Shown here piece after piece: positions 1-6,241 of a DNA stretch of 6,752 nucleotides. The notes under the pieces are model-generated. The model was not told the DNA's origin. It worked only from the letters and a program-made list of their open reading frames with translations, and ran no database searches. The stretch lies in the NCBI GenBank assembly GCA_030637065.1, contig DAOVVQ010000210.1, positions 1-6,752 of the forward strand, written 5' to 3'. The stretch is from Planctomycetota bacterium. Its GTDB lineage: Bacteria; Planctomycetota; Phycisphaerae; Sedimentisphaerales; Anaerohalosphaeraceae. The stretch's first letter is position 1. Every line of letters starts with the position of its first letter. Made by a program: the position numbers and the translations under genes.

Positions 1-1167
1 CGGGGCATTGCAGAGCAGTTCCGCGACGCCGGATATGTAACGGGTTACAGCGGCAAATGGCACATCCCGGATGGATACGGAACGGAAGATTCCATGCCGT
101 TGGGATTTCCACGCGGCCAGCATCTTAAGAAATATGGCAGAAAGGTCCGCGGCCACTATGTGCGTGTAACCGTTCGCGACGAGAGCGGCAAGGAAGTTGA
201 AAAGAAGGTCTACAAGCCTACGCTTACCACGGATGAGACGCTCGATTTCATTGAAGAAAAGAGCGGCGGCGACAAGCCGTGGATATTCTTCCTTTCATGG
301 ATACCGCCTCACGGGCCTTACGCGTCGCCTCCGAAATATCGCAAGCATTACGAAGGCAAACTGAAACTGCCGCCAAACGTCCCAGCCGGTCTGCCCACCG
401 AATATGCCCGTAAGTGTCTGCCGGATTATTACGGAATGGTCGAGAGCCTCGACGCGGAATTTAAGCGGATCCTCGACGCCCTTGACCGCGCCGGCGTTGC
501 CGACGATACGATCGTCTGCTATTCATCCGATCACGGCGACATGATCGGATGCCAGGGCTACCGGGCCAAACGCTGGCCACACGATGAATCGGCACGCGTC
601 CCATTCATCATTCGTTATCCCGGCACGATCCCGTCAGGTCAGGTCATCGACGAGCCGTTCGGCACCGTTGACGTCTACCCGACGTTAGCTGCGTTGGCGG
701 GTCTTAGGCCCCCTACCGGTATCGACGGTCTTGACTTTTCACCGCTGCTGACGGGCAAGAGCAAGAAGGCCCCTCGCGATTACGCCTTTATTCAGATGAT
801 GTATGCCTTCGTGCCGTGGCCGGGCTGGAGGGGATTCAGGACGCGTGAGTATACGTATGCCCGCACAGTCGACGGGCCGTGGATCTTGTTCAACGACACC
901 AAAGACCCGTACCAGATGAAGAACCTTGTCGATGACCCGAAATCGCAGTCCCTTGTCAGGCGTATGGATAAGCGGCTGGCGGATATCATGGCCGAAAATG
1001 GCGATTCGTGGGGCATTGAGGCGACTACAGGCGACACAGAGAGCTGGCTGCCGGGAGGCTCAAAACAAAAATCGCAGGTCCTCGGCGTAACGTGGCCCGG
1101 CGCCAAAATCGAATCCGGAGTCCGCATAAACAGAGGCGGACGAAAAAGAACCGGCGGCAACACCTAA
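1..1167 (+). CDS. Sulfatase (arylsulfatase-type, S1 family), 3' part; 5' end outside the window
   Basis: The frame is open from base 1, so the gene starts upstream and 388 residues are visible. Sulfatases of this family hydrolyse sulfate esters, usually on sugars, with a formylglycine nucleophile and a calcium ion. Visible codons 11-21 read GYVTGYSGKWH, the second sulfatase signature, with K19 and H21 as expected active-site residues. PPHGPY (codons 102-107), SSDHGD (D177 and H178, expected metal ligands) and the lysine of YRAKRWPHDES (K190) follow in the usual order. The C-terminal part has the family's VDVYPTLAALAGL and YQMKNLVDDP segments. The first signature (C/S-x-P-S/A-R), which carries the residue converted to formylglycine, and any signal peptide lie outside the window, so the active-site type (Cys or Ser) cannot be told. 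The protein ends in a basic, glycine-rich tail (RINRGGRKRTGGNT). The next gene starts 21 bases after the stop, which suggests one operon. Substrate unknown; family assignment is firm. Confidence 0.93.
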   Translation, partial: RGIAEQFRDAGYVTGYSGKWHIPDGYGTEDSMPLGFPRGQHLKKYGRKVRGHYVRVTVRDESGKEVEKKVYKPTLTTDETLDFIEEKSGGDKPWIFFLSWIPPHGPYASPPKYRKHYEGKLKLPPNVPAGLPTEYARKCLPDYYGMVESLDAEFKRILDALDRAGVADDTIVCYSSDHGDMIGCQGYRAKRWPHDESARVPFIIRYPGTIPSGQVIDEPFGTVDVYPTLAALAGLRPPTGIDGLDFSPLLTGKSKKAPRDYAFIQMMYAFVPWPGWRGFRTREYTYARTVDGPWILFNDTKDPYQMKNLVDDPKSQSLVRRMDKRLADIMAENGDSWGIEATTGDTESWLPGGSKQKSQVLGVTWPGAKIESGVRINRGGRKRTGGNT

Positions 1168-1188
1168 GACAGGGCCAGGGCACATAGT

Positions 1189-3783
1189 ATGAACAGACGG
1201 GATATGCGAGTATTATTGTCAGTTACAATTGCGCAGATCGCGATGGTTTGCGGCGTAACGGCTGTGTTTGCAGAAAATCGGCCCGAGTTGCGGATCTACG
1301 GCCCCGACTATCCCAAGGCATTTTTCTTCCGCCAGTCCGAGGGAATGGCTGCGAGTGGAAACATGCCTTACAGCAGATGGGAAAAAACCTTTGACCGCCT
1401 TATGGGGATCGAGGGCAAGGTCCTGGAAGAGGAGGTTGTCGGCAGGTCTATTTACAATATTGACTTTTTCACACGATTCAAACAACGCCATCCGGAACAA
1501 CTGGTTCTCCTGCACTTCAACGGCAACGCTCGCGATCCGCGTTATGAAAACAGCCGGTTCCATCCCGGCCACTGGCTGTACTTCAACGGTGCAGACATCC
1601 TCGACGACGTGCCCGCCGAAGAGGGCATAAGCGAAATTCGTGTAAGCGACGCAGCCCTGTTCAGGACGGACATGGGCCGCTATCTTTCGAGCAATGACGA
1701 TATCGGCCTGTGCGAACTGGACAGCGAAGGCAGGCCCGACTGGGACAGGAGCGAGCAGGTTCAGCTTGTATCCGTTGATGCAGCAAAGTCGGTTATCCGC
1801 GTGCGTCGCGGCTGTTACGGCACCAGACCTCGCCGGTTCAAGGCACAGCGGGCCTATGCAGCGTCTCATGTAACGGAGGGGCCGTGGGGTAAGCAGTCCA
1901 ATATTATGTGGTTTTACAACTACTCGACCGAGTGCCCGCGGGATGAAAAGGGCCGCCAGTGCGCCGATGTCTTAGCTGAGCATCTCGGCGAGCTGTTTGG
2001 CCGCGACGGGATATTGGCGGATTTCGACGGGCTGGAATTCGACGTACTGCACAATACCTGCCCGCAGAGCAAAAACCGAGGCAGCGATTGCGATGCCGAT
2101 GGAAGCGTTGACGGCGGATATTTCAAGGACGTCAACACCTATGGAGTCGGCGTAGTCGAGTTCTGCCGAAAGCTGAGGGCGAAACTCGGCAACGACATGA
2201 TCCTTCTTGCCGACGGCCATTCGTCGAGAGGTCAGCGGGCATTCGGGATCCTAAACGGTATCGAGAGCGAGGGCTGGCCGAGCCTGTCGGACCCTGCGAT
2301 CAGCGACTTTTCGGGCGGACTGAATCGCCATTTCTTCTGGTCGCAAAATGGTCGCCAACCCGCTTTTAACTATATCAACCATAAATACACGGCCCCAGGC
2401 CCCGGGCCCGGCCAGCGTATCCGCCCGGATGTGGGCTTTAACATTCATCGCCTTGTCTTCGCCGCAGCCGTCTTCACCGACTCTGCGCTGTGTTATTCGT
2501 TTGCGCCTTCGGGCAGCGGCGATGGGCTCTACGGCATCTGGGATGAGTTCCGTATGGGCAGCGACAATCGGCTCGGATGGTTGGGGAAACCTCTGGGGCC
2601 TGCGGTGCGGATGGCACTTTTGCAGGAAGACCTGCTTGCAGAGACAGGTAAGGCCGGCAGCCGGACGATCAAAAGCAGGATAGAAGGGGATGATATCAAA
2701 GTCAGCACTGATAACCGCGGGATTTGCATTGAAGGCGTTGGGACAGATCAAAGGGAAATGAGTTTCTATCTCCGTGATGTTCCGTGCAGGGGGCCCGATC
2801 TGTTTATCCAGGTCAAGGCCGTTGCCGATGCGATGCAGGGCTGCCCGAAAGAGATGGCACGGCTGGTATGGGTAACGACCGTCGCACAGCCGGGACAACT
2901 TGTGCGAGCCCAGCCGCCGCAAGCCGGGATGAAGCGTCGAAACGCCCCGGAACAAGCGATAGACCCGGGCAGCGGAGCGGTTGTAAGTTTTCGCAAGCAG
3001 ACCGATATCGATGGCGAAAAACATGATGCGTATTTCCTGCATCCGCCCTACCGTGGCGGCCGCAGCGGTTATACGTATTGGCAGCGCAGCGTCTCCGTGC
3101 CGAAAGACGGAGTGCTTGATCTCTATCTTGGCATGGGAGCTATGAGCCCGGAAAGAAGCGACGGCGTGGATTTTATCATCGAAGCGGCTGTGGTGGAAAA
3201 CGACAAACCACGTGCCTTTTCAAGAATATTCAAGCACCGACAGAATGCTCATAAGTGGACACATCACACCGCAGACATGTCAGAATGGGTGGGAAAGAAG
3301 ATCATGCTGAAGTTCATCTCCGATTGCGGCCCGAAGGACAACTCCACCACCGATCACAGTTACTGGGGCGATGTGAATCTGCTCCGGGTCGGTGATGTGC
3401 CCCAAAAACAAGACCAGCCCAGGTACATGACATGGGTCAATTCACAGGAATTTGCGAGCGGGTTCTATTTCCCGAATGTCAGGTCCGAAACCATTGACCT
3501 TGAGTTCACTGTCGAATCGACCGAGCCGATCTGGATTACCGGCATCGGAGCCTATGGGCATCCTGACGCGATCGCCCGGGTGTTTGAAAATGGACTGGTA
3601 CTTGCAAATCCGTCGCCCCACCCATACCGGTTCGACCTGACAAAATTGGCGGCGGGACGAAAGTTTGGCCGTTTCACGGCGACAGCCGGACAGGACAGCG
3701 ACGTTAACAACGGCTCGACCGTTGGCAAGAGTATTGTTCTCGGCGGCAAAGACGCCGTATTCCTGGCCGAACGCGGCCTGTAG
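1189..3783 (+). CDS. Secreted putative glycoside-hydrolase-like protein with C-terminal beta-sandwich modules
   Basis: This is an 864-residue exported protein of uncertain family. Residues 1-28 form a signal peptide: RR at 3-4, a hydrophobic stretch to about 25, and a VFA|EN cleavage site. Residues about 35-480 look like a TIM-barrel hydrolase. An acidic cluster at 278-286 (DFDGLEFDV, with D280, E283 and D285) and NGIESEGWP near 356-364 (E359, E361) resemble strand ends carrying catalytic carboxylates; this is inferred, not proven. Residues 300-308 read DCDADGSVD, an EF-hand-like calcium loop. Residues about 600-735 look like a carbohydrate-binding-type jelly roll (SDGVDFIIEAAV, then MSEWVGKKIMLKFISDCG, ending YWGDVNLL). 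The C-terminal part carries VFENGLVLANPSPHPY (798-813), a beta-domain pattern seen at the ends of many glycosidases. The start at 1189 has a weak CAGGG 8 bases upstream; ATG 1204 would also leave a signal peptide. It sits between a sulfatase and a sugar-acid dehydratase homologue, consistent with polysaccharide breakdown. It could be a non-catalytic binding protein instead. Confidence 0.85.
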   Translation: MNRRDMRVLLSVTIAQIAMVCGVTAVFAENRPELRIYGPDYPKAFFFRQSEGMAASGNMPYSRWEKTFDRLMGIEGKVLEEEVVGRSIYNIDFFTRFKQRHPEQLVLLHFNGNARDPRYENSRFHPGHWLYFNGADILDDVPAEEGISEIRVSDAALFRTDMGRYLSSNDDIGLCELDSEGRPDWDRSEQVQLVSVDAAKSVIRVRRGCYGTRPRRFKAQRAYAASHVTEGPWGKQSNIMWFYNYSTECPRDEKGRQCADVLAEHLGELFGRDGILADFDGLEFDVLHNTCPQSKNRGSDCDADGSVDGGYFKDVNTYGVGVVEFCRKLRAKLGNDMILLADGHSSRGQRAFGILNGIESEGWPSLSDPAISDFSGGLNRHFFWSQNGRQPAFNYINHKYTAPGPGPGQRIRPDVGFNIHRLVFAAAVFTDSALCYSFAPSGSGDGLYGIWDEFRMGSDNRLGWLGKPLGPAVRMALLQEDLLAETGKAGSRTIKSRIEGDDIKVSTDNRGICIEGVGTDQREMSFYLRDVPCRGPDLFIQVKAVADAMQGCPKEMARLVWVTTVAQPGQLVRAQPPQAGMKRRNAPEQAIDPGSGAVVSFRKQTDIDGEKHDAYFLHPPYRGGRSGYTYWQRSVSVPKDGVLDLYLGMGAMSPERSDGVDFIIEAAVVENDKPRAFSRIFKHRQNAHKWTHHTADMSEWVGKKIMLKFISDCGPKDNSTTDHSYWGDVNLLRVGDVPQKQDQPRYMTWVNSQEFASGFYFPNVRSETIDLEFTVESTEPIWITGIGAYGHPDAIARVFENGLVLANPSPHPYRFDLTKLAAGRKFGRFTATAGQDSDVNNGSTVGKSIVLGGKDAVFLAERGL

Positions 3784-3826
3784 AGAAGCCGGGTACCAAA
3801 GTACAGTTATCAGGAAAGGAAACATT

Positions 3827-5137
3827 ATGAAACGACGGGAATTTTTATTGGCAGCCGCCCTTGCCGGCGGAGTCGGCCAGGTGCCGGGTTTTGACCGGCC
3901 AGCCGTAGCGGGCACAATAACGCAGCGCCGGCGGCAAGGAGCAACCCCGAAGATCAAAGACGTCCAGATATTGCAGCTTCAGGGCCGCAGGGACGCCCAG
4001 CCGAATGCCAACCGGCAGCCTCAGGTAAAACCGCTCTACATTTATCCCGAGCACCGGCCGCAGCCGTATCGTCAGGGCGATCCGGGCAAATCCACCACCA
4101 TAAATACAACCGCCTTGTACATTGTTATCCAGACGGATATCGGCATCGAGGGGCTTTATGGACCTGTCGACCGCGAGGCGGCGGTTGTTGTCGACCGGCA
4201 GATCCGGCGGTTCCTGATCGGCAAGAACCCGCTGGCAGGCGAAGCTGTGTGGGACAAACTCTACCGGCTTAACCGGCACTCGAGGGCGAGCCATTTTATG
4301 ATGGCGATAAGCGCAGTAGATAACGCCCTGTGGGATCTGAGGGGACGCTATTTCGACGCCCCCGTCTATCAACTGTTAGGCGGGCCGACCCGTGAAAAGG
4401 TGCAGGTCTACGGAAGCTGCCTTGGATATTCCGTGGAACCTGAACATGCCAAAGCGACATCGGCTGAGTTCAAGAAAATGGGCTTTGACCACCAGAAGTG
4501 GTTCCTGGCTTATGGACCCGGGGCTGGGACAGAGGGGTTGGAGAAAAACGTCGAACTCGTAAAAAACCTTCGCAGTGCGGTCGGCGACGATGTCGAGCTG
4601 ATGTTTGACGCCTTTATGGGATGGGACCTCCAATACGCCGTTGCATGGGCCAAACAGGTGGAGAAATACCGCCCAAGATGGATCGAAGAGGCCTTTGCAC
4701 CGAACCGTATCGAGAGTTTCGCCCGGCTCAGGAACAGCACCAGTATCCCGGTAGCTACGGGTGAGCATTTCTATGGCCGCTGGGAGGTAAACGACTTTCT
4801 GAAGGCCGGCGCCATTTCGGTGATCCAGGCCGACCCGGAATGGTGCGGAGGGGTTAGCGAACTGGTCAAGATATGCACGCTGGCGTCCGTTCATGATGTG
4901 CATGTCGTTCCGCACGGCCATTCGCTCCATGCCGCCCTGCACGTAGTTGCGAGCCAATCGCCGGCGACATGCCCGCTTGTCGAGTACCTCTTCAAGAAAA
5001 TGGGGCATTATTACCATTTCGAGAAGCATCCGCTGAGGCCGGTAAACGGCATGATCCAACTGCCCGATCGGCCCGGCTTCGGTATTGAGCTGGATGACTC
5101 GAAAATCGAAAAAAGAGAGCAATTACACTGGAGCTGA
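3827..5137 (+). CDS. Enolase-superfamily (mandelate racemase/muconate lactonizing) protein, L-rhamnonate dehydratase-like, with Tat-type signal
   Basis: The 436-residue protein belongs to the enolase superfamily, whose members abstract a proton alpha to a carboxylate using a magnesium ion. The closest resemblance is to L-rhamnonate dehydratase, which converts the sugar acid to 2-keto-3-deoxy-L-rhamnonate. The capping domain spans about 43-155, followed by AISAVDNALWDLRGRYF (160-176) and the barrel. Expected metal ligands are D261 (MFDAF), E287 (RWIEEAF) and E313 (TGEHFYG). H363 (VVPHGHS) with D336 (QADPEWCGG) fits the catalytic His-Asp pair, E386 (PLVEYL) the further acid, and K224 sits at the second strand. 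So the active site looks complete. The N-terminus KRREFLLAAALAGG, with AVA|G at 26-29, looks like a Tat signal, which is odd for this normally cytoplasmic class. AAGGA at 3816-3820, 6 bases before ATG 3827, decides this start; the frame is open further up (ATG 3665), but that would lie inside the previous gene and bury the signal. Exact substrate (rhamnonate, fuconate or another acid) is not determined. Confidence 0.92.
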   Translation: MKRREFLLAAALAGGVGQVPGFDRPAVAGTITQRRRQGATPKIKDVQILQLQGRRDAQPNANRQPQVKPLYIYPEHRPQPYRQGDPGKSTTINTTALYIVIQTDIGIEGLYGPVDREAAVVVDRQIRRFLIGKNPLAGEAVWDKLYRLNRHSRASHFMMAISAVDNALWDLRGRYFDAPVYQLLGGPTREKVQVYGSCLGYSVEPEHAKATSAEFKKMGFDHQKWFLAYGPGAGTEGLEKNVELVKNLRSAVGDDVELMFDAFMGWDLQYAVAWAKQVEKYRPRWIEEAFAPNRIESFARLRNSTSIPVATGEHFYGRWEVNDFLKAGAISVIQADPEWCGGVSELVKICTLASVHDVHVVPHGHSLHAALHVVASQSPATCPLVEYLFKKMGHYYHFEKHPLRPVNGMIQLPDRPGFGIELDDSKIEKREQLHWS

Positions 5138-5158
5138 CGGTTCTCTTGACAAGAGCCG
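5138..5158 (+). other. Short hairpin directly after the dehydratase-like gene
   Basis: Starting at the base after the TGA stop, CGG-TT-CTCTT, loop GAC, AAGAG-CCG can fold into an 8-bp stem with a two-base TT bulge. No run of T follows (CTGGGGAGG), so it is not a classical intrinsic terminator. It could stabilise the 3' end of the upstream operon mRNA or be a weak terminator. Its loop side contains the TTGACA of the promoter called next, so the palindrome could equally be a protein-binding site on DNA. Confidence 0.4.
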
Positions 5159-5174
5159 CTGGGGAGGTTAAAGT
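5146..5174 (+). promoter_or_regulatory. Candidate sigma-70-type promoter for the Nudix gene
   Basis: A perfect -35 hexamer TTGACA (5146-5151) is followed after 17 bases by TAAAGT (5169-5174), which matches four of six positions of the -10 consensus. The predicted transcript would begin near 5181 and give a leader of about 50 bases before ATG 5234. The leader is AT-rich (TTAAATTTATAC) and ends in AAGGAG. The site suggests that the Nudix gene is transcribed independently of the sulfatase-dehydratase block. Start-site mapping has not been seen; this rests on consensus matching only, and the consensus may differ in the host phylum. Confidence 0.5.
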
Positions 5175-5233
5175 CTCACCGAGATTCAATTGCTTAAATT
5201 TATACATTCCTCCAGCATAAAAGGAGTTCGCGT

Positions 5234-5899
5234 ATGGCCGCCGACGAGCAGGTACTGGTAGTTGAGCAGAAAGTAGTAGCCGAGGAGGGTCTTTTTCACG
5301 GTCTTAATTTCAATGTCGAGGGGTATCTCCGCAGGCTCTTTTCGCCTGGCGCCCTGAAATTCATGCCGAGGCCGCAGGCTGAGAGCGACCCCAACTACAA
5401 GCAGATCATCCCGTACGTGATAATGACCCATGCAGACAAGTATCTGACGTATGTTCGCGGCAAGCGGGCCGGAGAAAAGCGGCTGGTGGGCAACAGGTCG
5501 ATCGGAATAGGAGGGCATATAAACCCGATCGACGATGAAGTGCCCTTATTCGGGACCGATTTTCGCGAAATATATCTTACCGCCGTCCAGCGTGAGGTGG
5601 CTGAAGAGATCAAAATTGGCGGCGGGCACACTGACAATATTGTCGCACTCCTGAACGACGACTCGAACGATGTCGGAAAGGTTCACCTCGGGATCGTCCA
5701 CTACTGGACGGTTGACTCCGACGACATTACCAGACGCGAGCAGATGATAAACCAATTATCGCTAATGACTATGCAGGAACTCCAGCAGGTCCGCGATGAA
5801 ATGGAGACATGGTCAAGCCTCTGCCTCGACGGCCTTGAGCAGATGGCGGAGGCAAACCAGTCGGCTGGGAGCCTTGAGGGGCTCTTCGAGAAGACCTGA
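5234..5899 (+). CDS. Nudix-fold protein, COG4112-like (predicted phosphoesterase, MutT-related)
   Basis: The 221-residue protein has no signal peptide or membrane segment and should be cytoplasmic. Its central part carries a Nudix box: GIGGHI at 91-96, then E112, seven residues, and R120-E-V-A-E-E125. E112, E121, E124 and E125 provide the acidic residues expected to bind magnesium. Two deviations from the canonical box (G-x5-E-x7-REUxEExGU) are visible: the glycine and first glutamate are separated by about 17 residues, and the final glycine is a lysine (K127). The upstream pattern DPNYKQIIPYVIMTHADKYLTYVRGK (52-77) with RLVGNRSIGIGGHINP (83-98) matches my recollection of COG4112 proteins, in which the longer spacer is typical. 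Nudix enzymes hydrolyse nucleoside diphosphate derivatives; the substrate of this group is not established to my knowledge. The C-terminal 60 residues look helical, possibly coiled coil. AAGGAG at 5221-5226, 7 bases before the ATG, supports this start. Confidence 0.85.
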   Translation: MAADEQVLVVEQKVVAEEGLFHGLNFNVEGYLRRLFSPGALKFMPRPQAESDPNYKQIIPYVIMTHADKYLTYVRGKRAGEKRLVGNRSIGIGGHINPIDDEVPLFGTDFREIYLTAVQREVAEEIKIGGGHTDNIVALLNDDSNDVGKVHLGIVHYWTVDSDDITRREQMINQLSLMTMQELQQVRDEMETWSSLCLDGLEQMAEANQSAGSLEGLFEKT

Positions 5900-5940
5900 C
5901 AGGTGGGCGGGTAAACAGCGTGGGCCAAGGGCCCACCCTG
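5900..5940 (+). repeat. Strong inverted repeat (GTGGGCC/GGCCCAC) downstream of the Nudix gene, with an alternative pairing partner
   Basis: GTGGGCC (5920-5926) and GGCCCAC (5930-5936) form a perfect 7-bp stem around an AAG loop. Beyond a C-C mismatch, CAG (5916-5918) pairs with CTG (5938-5940), extending it to 10 bp. An earlier segment, CAGGTGGGC (5900-5908), can pair instead with GCCCACCCTG (5931-5940) with one bulged C, so two mutually exclusive hairpins compete for the same 3' arm. No T tract follows. This may be an mRNA 3'-end stabiliser, a non-canonical terminator, or a copy of a dispersed palindromic repeat; gene-flanking elements of the GGTGGGC...GCCCACC type are common in bacteria, from general knowledge. 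Confidence 0.55.
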
Positions 5941-5944
5941 CAAA

Positions 5945-5960
5945 CTTGTGCGAGCACAAG
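5945..5960 (+). repeat. Second perfect hairpin: CTTGTG-CGAG-CACAAG
   Basis: CTTGTG (5945-5950) and CACAAG (5955-5960) pair perfectly around a CGAG tetraloop, or as a 7-bp stem with a GA loop. It begins four bases after the preceding hairpin, so the two form a tandem stem-loop unit of about 60 bases. It is followed by ATGGCGCTGGCTCC and not by T residues. Likely part of the same element as the upstream palindrome. Confidence 0.5.
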
Positions 5961-6121
5961 CATGGCGCTGGCTCCAATCTTTAAGTGGCATAGCGTGCGG
6001 TTTCTCGAAGTAAACGCATAGCAAGCCCGAATCGCGGCCTTCACTGAAATATCGCCTGAATTATCGGAACTGCGGGGCATTCACTGCCGATTCCGTCTAC
6101 AGGTCGCGTCCGATAATCATC

Positions 6122-6135
6122 GCAATTACAATTGC
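6122..6135. repeat. Small inverted repeat GCAATT-AC-AATTGC
   Basis: Two 6-base arms (6122-6127 and 6130-6135) separated by AC form an AT-rich interrupted palindrome about 107 bases before the kinase start codon. Such half-site symmetry is compatible with a dimeric repressor or activator site, but one short copy can arise by chance. No second copy is visible in the same intergenic region. Confidence 0.25.
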
Positions 6136-6197
6136 CCAGCACTGTATTTTACTGCTAAACCGGCCCCTGAAAAGTGCCGATGAAACAACTGTGCGGC

Positions 6198-6224
6198 TTT
6201 ACGTTAGAGCCCACGGTGTATAGT
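6198..6224 (+). promoter_or_regulatory. Weak promoter candidate before the histidine kinase
   Basis: TATAGT (6219-6224) matches five of six positions of the -10 consensus. TTTACG (6198-6203) is a poor -35 element at a short 15-base spacing (16 if CTTTAC is used). Transcription would begin near 6231, leaving only about 11 bases before ATG 6242 and a partial Shine-Dalgarno AGGTG (6233-6237). The promoter could lie further upstream instead. Confidence 0.25.
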
Positions 6225-6241
6225 CGGTTTGCAGGTGTTTA

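Larger units (their letters stand above)
5900..6241. other. Intergenic region without a convincing gene (342 bases)
   Basis: No ORF here has both a plausible ribosome binding site and a recognisable protein. The left third (5900-5960) is occupied by two adjacent hairpins listed separately. The middle and right hold a short inverted repeat (6122-6135), a possible 20-codon leader ORF (6180-6242) and a weak promoter candidate before the kinase. Position 6221-6223 (TAG) closes the kinase frame upstream, so the kinase cannot begin within this region. The 20-codon ORF at 5962-6021 overlaps the end of the hairpin element, has no ribosome binding site and is not called. Confidence 0.6.

Noticed and set aside
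1221..1236. Similarity between GTTACAATTGCGCAG in the signal peptide region and AATTACAATTGCCCAG near 6125
   Set aside because: The match is about a dozen bases, one copy encodes a hydrophobic signal sequence, and no flanking similarity exists; treated as chance.
2396..2417. GC-rich palindrome CCGGGCCCGG within the glycosidase-like gene
   Set aside because: It is explained by the coding of a Pro-Gly repeat (APGPGPGQ, residues 402-409).
2251..3042. Long minus-strand open frame (263 codons) inside the glycosidase-like gene
   Set aside because: It lies wholly opposite a gene with a signal peptide and domain-like patterns, and its translation shows no recognisable motif; typical shadow frame of GC-rich coding DNA.
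3665..3826. Upstream extension of the dehydratase-like frame to ATG 3665
   Set aside because: It would overlap the end of the preceding gene by over 100 bases and place the Tat-like leader internally. ATG 3827 has a good AAGGA site 6 bases upstream.
4376..5122. Minus-strand open frame (248 codons) opposite the dehydratase-like gene
   Set aside because: The + strand frame has every superfamily catalytic residue; the antisense translation has no recognisable features.
5210..5226. CTCC...GGAG pairing that could hide the Nudix gene's Shine-Dalgarno
   Set aside because: Only four base pairs around a nine-base loop; any SD followed or preceded by pyrimidines can do this, so no riboswitch-like control is supported.
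5962..6021. 20-codon + strand ORF (MALAPIFKWHSVRFLEVNA) after the second hairpin
   Set aside because: No ribosome binding site, the start abuts the hairpin element, and no recognisable protein. Only nineteen residues; likely chance.
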